Positions 19,900-31,787 of a stretch of 64,000 nucleotides of DNA are shown piece by piece. The stretch spans positions 635,001 to 699,000 of the forward strand of contig CM033406.1 in assembly GCA_019426215.1 (NCBI GenBank), in the 5' to 3' direction. This DNA is from Buddleja alternifolia (lineage: Eukaryota; Streptophyta; Magnoliopsida; Lamiales; Scrophulariaceae). Position 1 is the stretch's first letter; each line of letters starts with the position of its first letter. Position numbers and translations under genes: made by a program. The notes beneath the pieces are model-generated. The model was not told where the DNA came from. It was given only the letters and a program-made list of their open reading frames with translations, and did not search any database.

Positions 19900-22040
19900 T
19901 GTAAGGATCGGTATGCCCCCACAAGCGATGCCGGCACAACGGAAGAAATAAAGTATATAAAACACAAATATATCGGCATCCCAAGCTAGGGGGTCAAAGT
20001 AATGCACAACAAAAACTAATACGAGTAAAGGGGTTTTAAACCGATTACAAGATTTGGGGTTTTATTAAAGTGAGGGTGTAAAACCACAACACAAGGAAAA
20101 CCATATCAAAAACTTTGGCTCTCATTTTCGAATCCTCACCTCAACATGGAGGGGTTCGAATCAAACCACCATAAGCTCCTAAAAAAAGAAACCTCTACAA
20201 GGACACACCTCAAGTAAGTTCATACCTTAAGCAAAAGATTAGCTAGATATATGCTCTAAGGAAATGGAGTCTATGTAGTGAAAGGTGAAAGACAAGAAGA
20301 GTTACTAAAAGAAATATCTATGAAAGATAATCTTTTACAACTAATCTTCAAGAAGAAGTTCTATAGAAGAAAGTATTCAAGAATCACAAGAGAAGCTAGA
20401 AAAATCTAGAGATGAAGAACTAAGCTCTAAGCTTTTTTTTCTTTTTAAGTTTTCATCAAGTTCTATATGAGAGCAAGAACACCTCCTTTTGTAGCCACCA
20501 ATTTCCGGCCATATGGTGTTAAGTGGAGTAGAAGACTTGTTTTTCTTCACCTACCACATCACTCTCTCCTACCATTCCATTCTCAACTACCACCACATGT
20601 GTAAGAGAATATTTTTCATTTTCTTCTTCATTTAAAAAACATTACAAGTCAAACTTTGACTAGCTTTGAATTTCAATCTTGTGACTTCATTTAATTAAGT
20701 CCAACTTAATTAAAAAGGCTTCCAAGTCTTCCAAGACTTGTTAATTAAATAATCCTCATGATTAATTAATGGTAAAATTAGTAGCTTAAATAAATTCCCG
20801 GATAATAACAATTTCCGTTAATGATTAATCTCCAAGATTAATTAATAGAACAATTATTTTCCCAAGCCTACTAATTAAAATGTCTTCCACTTAATCAACT
20901 AATCTCATTAATCAATTTCACTTTAATCCTAAATCGGATTAATATTCACATAGTAATTGAACTTTCTTGAGTAAGTGTGTAACCCCATTGTAGGTTCGTT
21001 CATGTACTAGTAGTAGGAACACAACCCCGTTGTGCCTTTGCAATTTTCATTGCTAGATTTAAATACTCCAAGTATTTTAATCCGACCAAGAATTAATTAC
21101 CGATTAATTCATGGTTCCTACAAATCAAGGTTAGTACTAGCCACGCGCCAAGAAGACCTAGCCATGAACGATTATTAGGTGACCTTTCCGCATTACGATT
21201 TTCGCATAAGTAAAACCTTCCATCAAATATCCCGATCGAATCTAGGACTTGGATGTCAGTCGAAATCCCAGTAACTCGATTCTATGTATATCGATCTAAG
21301 TGACATTGACCAATTTATCAATCAAGCGAGGAAACACTGCGCCTCCTTATTGATACTACTCCGGCCGGAGGTTCCCATGGTCAATACACTGTGAAATACA
21401 TAGGATATGCGCCGATGCTAATGATCAGTGACAGATTCTTTCTTGGCACTCACGCGCCTCCGTACATAACCAGGCTGGACCCAATATGCCCCACTTTATG
21501 ACTCACCTGGAACCGTGTGACAAATCTAAGTACAGTGGGTGATGCACGAGACAATCAATGGTGCCTCAAGTCATGAGGACCAATCTTATGCCTACGTAAC
21601 CGAGGAGATTCCAAATTCGACATTGACTCCAATATGGAATCTCGGCAGGGTTGTTCAGTTTACTCGATCCCAACGAGAACCCACCCACATGCACTGATGT
21701 ACACCGTATCAGTATCCATGGAATAGGATACACTCTCCAAGAGTGTGCATTGTACGTGCAATTCTTTGCGAGTCATTAATATCCCTATCTAAATGATTCT
21801 ATGACTTGGAACATCTTTAAGACCACAACTTTAGAGACGTATTCCATGATTGGCATCCCCGATACCAAACACATCTCAAAGCTTAAGAGTGATCTAGGGG
21901 ACTTTATCTAATTGCATATAATGATAAGATAAAGAAGAATATGGATTTTATTAAATAACTTGACAAGATACAATATAAGACTGTTTAAAGAGTCAACTAC
22001 TATGCCCAACAAATGGCACGTCGGGCGCCTAACTCTTTCA
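19900..22040 (-). mobile_element. Solo copia LTR (2141 bp)
   Basis: Perfect 5-bp duplication AGAAT at 19895-19899 and 22041-22045. TG at 19900 and CA at 22040. The flanks rejoin into sequence colinear with copy B at about 60240, proving insertion. Minus-strand start TGAAAGAGTTAGGCGCCCGA. Its interior and second LTR have been lost by LTR-LTR recombination. The right half is almost identical to 1-1003. Confidence 0.93.
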
Positions 22041-23113
22041 AGAATGAGGATAGTAATGAAAACTAAGGACTCAATAAACATAAACACCACTGGCAGTTAT
22101 AATGAATAGACTAGTAGACTTGTAAACCTATGAACACAAGTTCTATATCCTTTGAGCCGAAAAATGCTGGTGGATATGACGAAAGTCAAGAAGACTTGAC
22201 AAGTAGTGGAAGCCGGCCTACAACATAAGTGCTTCAAAGATCGATCTACTGATTGAATATTTTTTGAACATAAGTTCTAAAGGTTAATAGGTATACAATT
22301 GGCTTGTTAGTATCATATGTTGGTATCGTTACATGAGTAACATACATATGATCATCATCTCAATTTTCCAAAAAGGACTTGAAAAGGGGAAAGGAGCCCC
22401 AATTGCACAAGATAGCAATATGTGTCCGGGTCATTGGGTTTCCATAATTTTTTCTGTCCAAACACATAGATAATATGTTGACAAAGCTTAACATGAAAGA
22501 ATTAAAAGGTAATTCTTCCTGCAAAGCATAACCGAAAAGTAGATGCAATTCTATGAGTTAAAACTGTTGTTAACTAATACATCTCATGTATATAGTCGAA
22601 CCCCTATCTGATCCAATGGATTGAATTGGTGTTGTTCATTGGAAAACAACATGGAAAAATGGAACTAGAGGCTCTAGTCTTAAGTCATGAACTTAAGTGA
22701 TGATCAAGGATTTATTTTATGCCAAATGGGAAAGTAAAGGCTGAGGACTTCTCTTGAGAAGAGATAGAGGCTAAATTTACCATTTAAGTCATGCATAAGA
22801 ATGCGGTGATAAAAGGTAGTTAGGTAGGTGAACCTATGAGGTTCTGCCAATCGAATATCAAGTACATAAGTACTGTGATTATCGATAAGGGTGTAAGCTA
22901 TTAAAAAGAACAGAGGTCTCACCAACTATCTAGACATACCTAGTGGCAACGTGAATAATCTAAGAGATTATTTAATCAGAGTTGACGTTCGCATGGAACA
23001 AGTTAACTTGACGGAAACGTGGCGAACCCTTTTCACCAAAACCCTTGAGTAGTAGCTGTGATCAATAGGTCATCTGGACAATGGACCTATGTGGGAACAG
23101 TAGGCTTTTGGGC
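22041..23113 (+). other. Copia copy A 3' internal region, non-coding
   Basis: Aligns by eye with 60245-61317 of copy B, including the phrases CATAAACACCACTGGCAG and GAAGATTGATAG-like end. No intact gene and no RT/RNase H motif recognised. Confidence 0.6.
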
Positions 23114-23124
23114 AAGTGGGAGAT
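23114..23124 (+). other. Copia copy A polypurine tract
   Basis: AAGTGGGAGAT immediately before the LTR start TGAAAATGTT. Confidence 0.8.
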
Positions 23125-23362
23125 TGAAAATGTTATGTGCCCAGCGAGCCATCTGTTGGCTTGAACATTAATACTGTATCAGTCTTATCATTTAGATTAT
23201 ATCAAATTTATTACGAAATGCTTCTTTATCGCTATAACTAGTGTTAGTATAGATAAAGATCCCATGGATTACATGTGGTTAGGGGAGCGGTCGGGATACG
23301 TATGGAATGCTCTCAATGACAGTAATCCTAAATATTGTTCCAAGTCATAGAGCCTGTGAGAT
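23125..23362 (+). repeat. Copia copy A 3' LTR, truncated
   Basis: Same beginning as 24003 and 61329 (TGA..ATGTT.TGTGCCC.GCGAGCC). Breaks off at about 23362, where protease/pre-integrase coding sequence of another copia begins. Confidence 0.75.
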
Positions 23363-24002
23363 GTCTGTCTTTTGAAAAGGATCTAAAAAGAAATAGAAAG
23401 CTCGAGGATCGAGAAATGATAATCAATGTTGGCAGCAGACACAGTGTAGCAGCCACTCATATTGGATCTACTTCTCTTACTTTATTATTTGGTCATTTAG
23501 CTATTTTAGATGATTGTCTTGTTTTGTCCAATGGGCTTAAAAATATTTATTCTATTCTTGCTTTGGTTAAGATTGGATACGATTTTTGTTTTATGAACAA
23601 TGTTTGTGATATTTCTTTTAAAAATAAATGTGTTGGCTCTGTATCTTTATTAAATGGTTTATATTACTTGAATGTCCAAAATAAATGTACTGTAAATACT
23701 ATCACCAAGAAACGTGGTATGTTTGAAACATACTAAAGACTAATCTGGCACCTCAGACTGGGTCATGCTGGAGAGTACAAGATTCGCTTACCTGAGAAAG
23801 ATTGGCTTATAAGCACATTAGGGTCGGACCCATTTCCCACTTGTAATATTGTCTTAATGGCAAAATGACTAGGTCTCCCTTCACAGGGCATTTCTAAAGG
23901 TCCAGAGAAGTTCTTCATTTAATACATACCGACATCTGTGGCCCCTTTGAGAAACATCCGTGGAGGATTTCAGTACTTCATCACATTTATAGACGACCAT
24001 TC
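23363..24002 (+). pseudogene. Copia protease-end / pre-integrase / integrase start, interrupted
   Basis: Reads as the GAG-pre-integrase part of a copia pol: GSRHSVAATHIGSTSLTL, then SLLNGLYYLNVQNKC, then HLRLGHAGEYKIRLPEKD, with stops in between. The integrase core begins at GGFQYFITFIDDHS, holding the first catalytic Asp region, and is cut at 24002 by copy B. The reading continues at 63422 after removal of one CATTC duplicate. The protease active site is not present. Confidence 0.85.
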
Positions 24003-24200
24003 TGATAGTGTTGTATGCCCGGCGAGCTATGTATGGGCTTGAAACACTGGATTATAAATACTGTGTCAGTCTTACCCTTGAAATTATTTCAAAACTATAG
24101 GAATACTTCTTTATTGTCGACTACTCAGAGAGTATATATAAAGATCCCATGGATTACATATGGTTAGGGGAGTCAGTCGGTATACCTATGGAACGCTCTC
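24003..24200 (+). repeat. Copia copy B 5' LTR, first part
   Basis: Colinear with 61329-61525. Interrupted after CTCTC (24196-24200), the Sirevirus target site; the 3' LTR has the uninterrupted ...TTCTCTCAAAGACC. Confidence 0.88.
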
Positions 24201-25679
24201 TGTTAGAAATTTCATGTTAGATGTTTTGATGATAACAAGATAGAATTTTATGTTAGACTCCAAAAGAATGTAAGTTTATATTTTCATAGAACAATTGTAT
24301 AAGCGTTTGAAAGGTTATAATTTTATTAAGCTTGTAATTTTTATCTTTGTAGACTTTAGACTAAGTATTGGATACCAAGCCGCTAGTAGAATTCTAGGTG
24401 AGTCTATTAGAGATGAAGTTGAAGATCAGCGTCTGAAGACAAGCGAAGATGAAAATTTTGTCTTAAGCGACTGCCAATCGCTATGGACTGTTTCAGGGTT
24501 TATGAATCAAGCGATCAAGAAGATCAGATTCACCTAAAATAAATTTCAAAGTCACTAAGGACTTAAATGCAATCATTTAACGGGCATTTATTTCCAACAG
24601 AAAATAAATTCAAATGCATTAAATGCTTGATAAGAGCATTAAATGTGGTAAGGACAGATTGTATACGAAGCAAGCTACCTATTGGCTTAGACTGTCATAA
24701 TTTCAGAGTTTAAACCTGCCCATCAAATCAGTGTAGCAAGATTTCAGGAATGTCAGGGAAAAGGTATGACTCACTCGCGCGCGAGAGGAATGCTCCTACA
24801 TGTGTCCAACGGACAAATCCCAAGAAATTGCCTATAAATACCTTACCTCAGCAAACCCTAAAATAACACGTATATACATAAGAAAGTAAAAAAATTGCTG
24901 AAATATTTTCTCAAGAAAAGCTCAGAAACTCCATAGCCAAAATTCTTCCAAGCTTTCTACACACATTCCAGACAGTCATAAATATCTCAAACATCTACAA
25001 AGAAGAACCATACACTATTATTAAGATATCCTAAGTTGTTTGAACTTTCTAAAATCAAACAAACCCGTGATCAAAACCCTCAACCTCATCTATATGTGTG
25101 AAGAAGTTGTTGACTCTACAAGTTGTATTTTTGAGTGAGAGAAGCCTGTTGGTGAAGATCTTCATTGGTGCTGAAGTTTGTGTGATCAAGGAGCCTAAGA
25201 TCATCATCTCCACCTCTATTTTGTAGAAGCCTCTGTGTGATCCTTCGATAATCAATTTAGTGGAATTCCTCCAAGTGTTCAAGGAGAAGAAGGACGTAGC
25301 TGGGATTACACCACCCAGTGAACCTTACAAATTCTTGTGTTATTTACTATTTTATTATCTTGCTTTATATTCTATCATTTATCTTGAAAAGGATAAGTAA
25401 AACGGTTAAGCGACTATTTGACCAAAACGAACGCTAAAGCTTTAAAATCATTTCCGTTGTGCTAACCCTGATAAAGTGATCTAAGCTTTACCCTACTTTG
25501 GTAAATTGCTAAAATCACTAAGTCTAAGTTATCTTTACTATAGCGCCTGACCTAGTGCTCAGCTTCCTAAGCATTCAAATATTTAAAAGTGATACGAAAT
25601 TTTTGAAGTTGAAAAAGACTTCAGGGTCTATTCAACCCCCCCCCCCCAAGACCCTTTCGTATGCCACTTGGGACCACCA
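24201..25679 (+). repeat. Sirevirus 5' LTR (about 1479 bp)
   Basis: TG start at 24201; end GGACCACCA just before the primer site. TATA box TATAAATA at 24833-24840 after CATGTGTCC. A C13 homopolymer near 25636 precedes the end. Target site CTCTC on the left only. Confidence 0.82.
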
Positions 25680-25681
25680 AG

Positions 25682-25692
25682 TGGTATCAAAG
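25682..25692 (+). other. Sirevirus primer-binding site
   Basis: TGGTATCAAAG, one base off the tRNA-iMet site TGGTATCAGAG, 2 bp after the LTR end. Confidence 0.8.
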
Positions 25693-25787
25693 TGGTTGAA
25701 GTAGAAACCTAAACGTTTTCGAGTGTAACTGCTTGTTTAGATCCATTTTTCTAAAATTAGTCGCTTTATTTCTTTTTATCTCATATT

Positions 25788-28601
25788 ATGGCTTTTAACA
25801 AGATGCCTAAGCTGGTTGAATCAAACTATGATTCATGGAAATTTAGAGCATTTGCATATCTATGTTCATGTGATAATGAGATGTGTGATGTAATTATAAA
25901 TGGCCCCATTCAGATCATGAAAGTTGTAACTCGAGCCCCTAGAGCGACTAAGGCTACTCCAAATGGTTATGTCGAGAAGCCCAAGTTAGAATGGACGCCA
26001 GAAGATCGGAAAAGAGCAAATATAGATAATGCTGGACGAAGTGCACTATACTCAGCGTTAGGAGACAATGATGCATTGTTCAACAAAATCAAGCAATGTA
26101 AGACTTCAAAAGAGATATGGGATAAGTTGGCTATCGTATGTGAAGGTTCAGCACAGATGAAAAAGAACAAGCTCTCCATAGCCATGCAAAGATTTGAGCG
26201 TTTTAAGATGCAGAACAACGAGACGCTAGAACAATTGGACGCAAGATTCACTATGCTCATTACAGAGTTAGCGTCACTGGACAAGGAGTTGACTAACAAA
26301 GAAATGGTCAACAAGATATTCAGAAGTCTTCCAAGCAAATATTTGATTAAGACGGTTGCCATGAGAAATTCACAAACTTTGGAACCCTAACTCCGAAACA
26401 TATATTTTAAGAGTTGAGGTATCTGAGTTTGAACTAGGAAAAGTCAGCCACACAACATCTTCTGTGTCGACGACTGAATCAGGAGCCCTTATAGCTACTA
26501 CTAAGAACAAGGAAAAGTCAGTCAGTGAGGTGAAAGCGACAGAATCAAATGAGGAAAAGGAAATGGCATTATTAGTTAAGAAATTCAAGAAATTTCTAAG
26601 ATACGAAAAGAGAAACCCTATTGGACAGACATCATTTCAAACCCCTCCGCCTGCACCAACGCTGCAATATCAAGCGCCAGTGTATTCTACTCCTCAGCCT
26701 CCAGTGCCAGTTCAATACCAAGCACCTCCGTCTCTAGTACAGAATGTTTCAGCGCTAACAATTTCCAAGCGATTAACCACTCAATAGAAAATGAAAACTA
26801 ATTTGTGTTACAATTGCAGGAAACTAGGGCACTACCAGGTAAATTGCCCTTATCCGAATGTATCTAAGCCCACAAGGCAAGATTATGCGGATATAAACCA
26901 ATTCAAGAGTAACCTTCGCCAACAAGGTTTGCTAGCGGAATCTGAACCATTCTCCGCACCTGAAGAGGATTTGGAATCATCAGATGAAAGCAGTGATGAT
27001 GAGCCAACAAGCGACTCAGCGTTAATTTGTCTTATGGCAAGAGATGAAGAAGCGTCTGATGACTCGCTATCTAAGGCAAACATTGAATTATCTCATCCTC
27101 TTTCTTATGATGAACTACTTGACAAAGTAAATGAGTATTACAAAGATTGTCAAGATGCCGCCAAGATGTATCAAAATCACTTTGATATTATTTCATCGCT
27201 CACAAGTGATAAAATGATGCTCAGGGCAGAGTTGCAAGTTCAACAACAATGCATTGAGAAGAATCAATCGCTTGAGAGTAGGGGTGTTCATCGGTCGGTT
27301 TTTTAACCGAACCGAACCGAAATTTCGGTTAACCAAATTTTCTATTTTCCGAAATTTCGGACCGAAAACCGAACCGAACAGTGTCAGTTCGGTTCGGTCG
27401 GTTTTTTTTCCGATTCGATTAAAACCAAAAAAAAAATCTTTTTTTTTTTGTTTTTTGCTATTGTTGTTCACTTTTTCTTTGGAATGCATACATTTATATA
27501 TTTATAATTATGTTTAGCACAGCCAACTAAAATTGACATAATAAAATTAAAAAGTGAACCGGTTCGGTTTGATTTTCGGTATAAATAAATAAATTAGATA
27601 TAAATAAATAATTGAAATTTAATTATGACTAATTTTAATTCATTTTCTTTATTTTCTTATAAGTTGTCATTAGGAAACATATTTTTTTATAGTTTTTGGT
27701 CTATATTATACTATATAAAAAATAATAAAAAATTTGGTTTTTTTGTTAACCGACCGAACCGAACCAAAAAAATGAAATTTGCAAAAAAAAAAACCGAAAA
27801 CCGAACTGAAATTTTCGGTTCGGTTTTCGGTTCTCGATCGGTTCGGTCGATTCGTGAACACCCCTACTTGAGAGTGAAATTGCTCAATTAAAAAGTGATA
27901 TTGATATAATAGTCAAGAGAGAAGCTGAACTGATCGCTGGACTTGCCAAATCAAAGCAGCTTGCCTCATCATTATCGAAAGCATCAAGAAAGCTAGATAA
28001 TGTGACTGAGGCAACCAGACTTTTTGGTGAAAAGACCGGTTTAGGTTGTGATAAATTTGGTCAAAAATCGAAAGTGTCTAAGGTTACGGCAACCAACAAA
28101 GAAAAAGGTGTATTCTTTGTTGAGAAGAATTCAAATAGTCAAACGCTGAATGAACCCAAGGACAATGGTAAGAGGCCAAATGAGAAGGTCAATACCAACT
28201 CAGGCAATAAGGAGAAGACAAAAGTGAATGATTCACAAAAGAAGGTTCATCCAAACGCTAAGAAGGCTAAGAATAAACCATCTACAAGTGAATCAAACGC
28301 TCAGTTTCAATCGCCAAAAGCGACTCTTAAGCCAGTGCAGAGGAAATACCAACGTCAATATCCTCAAAGATTTAGATCATATTATCGATACTATGATGAT
28401 TATGATTATGACTATGATTACTATTATAATCAAGGGTATTACTATACACCTAAAAAGCACACACAACATAAACCGAAACCCAAGAAGGCCAATGTTCCCG
28501 AAATGAAGACAAGGCAAATATGGGTTCTGAAAGTTTTAATTCAAACTAAAGTCACTAACATTGAAGGACCCAAGACAAAATGGGTACCTAAGAAGAATTA
28601 G
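25788..28601 (+). pseudogene. gag: Sirevirus gag, broken and carrying a MITE
   Basis: Starts MAFNKMPKLVESNYDSWKFR at 25788, then the copia Gag core (MQRFERFKMQNNETLEQLDA). A frameshift near 26385 follows. The proline/glutamine-rich segment leads to the zinc knuckle CYNCRKLGHYQVNC (about 26805), a canonical CCHC. Then comes the long acidic and coiled-coil extension typical of Sireviruses (LSYDELLDKVNEYYKDC). The MITE at 27279-27866 splits it between LES and EIAQLK. The end is Lys/Tyr-rich (repeated YDYDYDY) and closes KTKWVPKKN at 28601. Gag would form the particle and bind RNA; here at least one frameshift plus the insertion inactivate it. Confidence 0.88.
27279..27866 (+). mobile_element. 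hAT-type MITE (588 bp) in Sirevirus gag
   Basis: 8-bp duplication CTTGAGAG at 27271-27278 and 27867-27874. Terminal inverted repeats begin TAGGGGTGTTCA at both ends. Both subterminal regions carry many CCGAACCGAAC / GTTCGGTTCGG repeats, resembling hAT transposase-binding repeats; the middle is AT-rich. No transposase frame, so non-autonomous. TSD length and the 12-bp inverted repeats point to hAT. Confidence 0.93.
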
Positions 28602-28620
28602 AACTGCCCTTTAAATGCAG

Positions 28621-28852
28621 GTACCTAGAGCCAACACCGATACTTCAGTTTGGTACATTGATAGTGGGTCATCAAGGCACATGACTGGCTCAAAAGATCT
28701 CCTGGTCAACTATCGTGCAACCAACAGTCCTCAAGTTATTTTCGGTGATAACTCCAAAGGCAAACCAAAGGTATAGGTATCATGCAGAGGAGGAACATCA
28801 TGATTATTGATGTATATTATGTTGAGGGTCTTAAGCATAATTTATTGAGCAT
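28621..28852 (+). pseudogene. Sirevirus protease fragment
   Basis: WYIDSGSSRHMTG with the retropepsin-like active site DSGSS at about 28660, then VIFGDNSKGK. A stop and frameshift near 28770-28850 separate it from the integrase frame. Normally cleaves the copia polyprotein. Confidence 0.85.
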
Positions 28853-29562
28853 TTGTCAATTTGTGATAAAGGTCTTGAAGTCAAATTCTCAAGCGACTGT
28901 TGCTATGTTAACGACGCTAAGACTAAGTCTACTAAACTAAGAGGAAAAAGAACAAACAACGTGTATTTAGTAGATTGGGATTCTACAATTGATAACAACC
29001 CCACATGCTTTGTTGCTAAGAGTCAAAATGAGTTGGGTTGGTTATGGCATAGAAAAATGAATCACCTCAACTTTAAGGCAATCTCTCAGTTAATAGTAGA
29101 GGGATTACCTAAAGGTTCCTTTCAGAAAAATCGCTTATGTGATGCATGTCAAATGGGTAAACAAGTTAAATCAACTTTCAAGAACAAACCATGTCTATCT
29201 ACTTCTAGAATTCTTGAACTGTTGCATTTAGATTTGTTTGGTCCTATTCAAATCATGAGTCTTAGTGGTAAAAAGTATTCACTAGTAATAGTTGATGATT
29301 TCTCTCGCTATACATGGGTAGAATTTCTAGCGGCCAAAGATGAAACTAGTGTCAAGCTCACAGCGCTAATTCGTCAATTACAAACCTCAAAAGATTTAAA
29401 GGTGACGAGAATTAGAAGCGATAGAGGAACTGAATTTACGAACCAATTTGTTAAGAAGTTTTGTACAAATTTTGGAATACTTCATGAGTATTCTGCGCAT
29501 AGAACACCTCAAAAGAATGGATCTGCCGAGCGACAGAACATAACTCTTAAAGAAGCCACTAG
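28853..29562 (+). pseudogene. Sirevirus pre-integrase and integrase, N-terminal part
   Basis: GAG-pre-integrase LWHRKMNHLNFKAISQL and the zinc-binding pair CDACQMGK are followed by the integrase core. First catalytic Asp in LHLDLFGPIQ, second in RSDRGTEFTN, Glu in QKNGSAERQN, so the DDE triad is complete in the DNA. The frame is open for about 230 codons and is then cut by a solo LTR at 29562 (duplication ACTAG). It continues at 53762. Confidence 0.9.
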
Positions 29563-29702
29563 TGTTGGGTTTCGTTCGAAAAATCATAAACGCAGCGGAA
29601 GGGATTTCAAAAATTAAAAACGAAAATCCAATTGGTACTCTAATTCGCATAATTGAATCTAAAAGCGTATAACAAATAAAACGTACTCGTTAATATGAAT
29701 AT

Positions 29703-30275
29703 TGATGTGTGTGGGTTTCACACCAATAATATTTATATTAATAATAGGGATAATATGAGTATAATTGTGAGATATAAGCAGGTAATGTAAGTGCGATAAT
29801 GTAAATGACAAGAGATTTAACGTGGTTTGGTCCAAAAGTTAGACCTACGTCCACGGGGATTCAAAAGGTGTCGTTTACTATGCTTGAGATGGAGTATTTA
29901 TACAAGTTTGATGGGGTGGGGTAAATTATAGAAAGTCAACTGTTCTAATTATACACATGGTAAGGGAATAAATCAGCATCCTTCTAATTTTAGGATATAT
30001 CTAATCATGAATCAATCACCATTAATGCTAATATATGGTCTAATTCCGCCAGGTCTTCAACAAGGAAAGTATTGACTTGATTGATACTTGTCCCCAGCAT
30101 TGCCTTATATAGATACACGCCTTACCGTAGGTCCAGGTTGGCAGGTCTTCCAGCTCTTCTAGCTCACGTTGGACATCTTCCAGAATGGACCTAAATTCAC
30201 CATCTTAATGGGCTTTGGCCCATTAAGCCTTGGACTTCCTCAGCTTGGCCCAAGATCCGAATTATACCTACATCA
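29703..30275 (-). repeat. Tat 3' LTR (573 bp)
   Basis: Starts TGATGTGTG on the plus strand (minus-strand end CACATCA) and ends CTACATCA. Bases 30187-30275 recur at 52030-52118. Minus-strand TATA-like TATAAATA near 29895-29902. Confidence 0.88.
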
Positions 30276-30292
30276 ATAGTCTCCCCAACTCC
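30276..30292 (-). other. Tat polypurine tract
   Basis: Minus strand GGAGTTGGGGAGACTAT directly followed by LTR start TGATGTAGG. It settles the element's minus orientation. Confidence 0.85.
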
Positions 30293-30950
30293 GTAGTTTG
30301 ACTTGTCAAGCTACGAGAGTTGAGAAGATAAAATTCGGTACAAGCTGACCGAACTATGTGGAGACACCAAGCTGCTCCAGCTGAAGAATCGAAATGATCT
30401 CCACAGGTGGGTTTAAGAAACCCTAATACTGATTTGACAGAAAAGACCTCGCCAGTTGAGCTTCCCCACGTCTGGCAGGCTTTTGATGGCTTTTGGGAGG
30501 TCGTGCCTCATCATTACGCCGGTTTTCTTGCTGCCATAACTGCCCCCCTTTTCGGACGTTTAGATAGGGCCACGTGTAGGGTTAATAACTTAACCCGCCT
30601 TTTTCCAAAGCTTGCCTTTCTTTTCGAATGAATATTTTCAAAAGATATTCAGTTACCAAAAACTGAATTTCTTCCTTCCATGTCCTTGCGTCTGTCCTTT
30701 TTAAGAGTTCTCCCCACTTTCCCCTCCACTTCTCGTTTTCTCCTTTCTTCAAGTTGGCAGTTACTCCACGTTCGCCGCCCATCTCTAGGTATTTATCCTC
30801 CCTTATCTTCTTTGCTTTTTATTACTTCTAATTTGTTGTGAATCGTTCAGTTGTGTTGGTTTGCTGTGTCTCTTTGTCAATATGCCGAATAGTTTAGGTT
30901 CAGATTCTTAAAACTATACCAACCCTGTGAATTTGCTGGAACCCAACGCC
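30293..30950. other. Tat 3' UTR between LTR and extra ORF
   Basis: No convincing gene. It would act as the 5' leader or promoter of the plus-strand extra ORF; 30630-30830 is pyrimidine-rich on the plus strand. I see no clear TATA box. Confidence 0.5.
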
Positions 30951-31787
30951 ATGGCTATGGCCGAGAGTTCCTCGTCTCTTCCTTCAATAGGGGCTTCATT
31001 CAATACCACCCAGGTTTTGAGAAACCTAGATTTTGTGGATCTCCCCTCCTCCGAAACTCTTTCAGATGGTCGCGGTGGGGATAAACCCCTATCACCAACT
31101 CCTAGTGTTAATTCTGGGGCGGGGCAGGTTGGTTCTCCCTCAGATAATGAGGATTTGAACCTTCCTGACCCAGATGCTCTACGGGAAGTGGATTTAGCTA
31201 TCTTGAATAGTCGGGAAAAAACCTTGATCGCCCAGAATACCTCTTTTTGGGAAGTTTCCGCCTCTAAGTTTACCTCTAGGCAAGGCCAGATCATACGCCA
31301 GAACTATGGTATTTCGGATGCTTATAAGGTTGTAGTTCCATCTGCGAATGATAGGCCCCATCACCCACCTCCAGGTTTTACTTGCTTCTACGTAGCTCAG
31401 CTTCGCGCAGGTCTGCGCTTCCCCATACCTCCCCTGTTTATCTCCATCGTTAACAAGTTTAGGCTTCCCCTAAACTAGCTAGCTGCCAACGCCATTCGCA
31501 TAATGGCAGGTTTCTCTGAGCTCCTCCAGAGTTTGGGTCACACACCTACTGCTGACTTCTTTTATGCCTTATTTCTTCCCCGCGCATCTTCTACCGAGGG
31601 AGGGGTCTTCTACTTTACTTCTCGCAGGCAAACAGTTTTCATAGGCTCATATCCTACTACTGAGAAAGAGTGGAAGAAAATTTATTTTTTCATATCCCCC
31701 CCGAGGATAAAGAGTGGGATTTTTGCCGTGACTTCCTCGATCGCATTGAGGGTTCCAACACCTATCGCGTTCGTACGATGCCTGTTA
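30951..31787 (+). pseudogene. Tat extra ORF, antisense to gag-pol (putative gypsy-type transposon domain)
   Basis: ATG at 30951 (MAMAESSSSLPSIG). An acidic Ser-rich N-terminus is followed by a segment like the plant 'putative gypsy type transposon' domain (PF04195 as I recall it): HPPPGFTCFYVAQLRAGLRF and PIPPLFISIVNKF, then after an in-frame TAG at 31476-31478, MAGFSELLQSL and VFYFTSRRQT. The stop fits a CAG-to-TAG change. The frame is cut at about 31792 by the Athila-2 LTR. Such extra ORFs on the strand opposite gag-pol are known in the Tat lineage; their role is unknown. Family assignment is by motif memory only. Confidence 0.72.

Noticed and set aside
24003..24200. Taking TGTTGTATGCC (24009) as the LTR start
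   Set aside because: Starting at TGATAG (24003) gives a perfect CATTC duplication with 63422-63426 and fits the PPT at 61318-61328.
27254..27891. Frames across the MITE
   Set aside because: Formed by CGGTT-type repeats; no transposase motif.
29703..30275. Reading the Tat LTR as a plus-strand 5' LTR because the following ORF is on the plus strand
   Set aside because: The purine tract GGAGTTGGGGAGACTAT on the minus strand next to TGATGTAGG, and minus-strand gag-pol, show the element is on the minus strand and the ORF is antisense.
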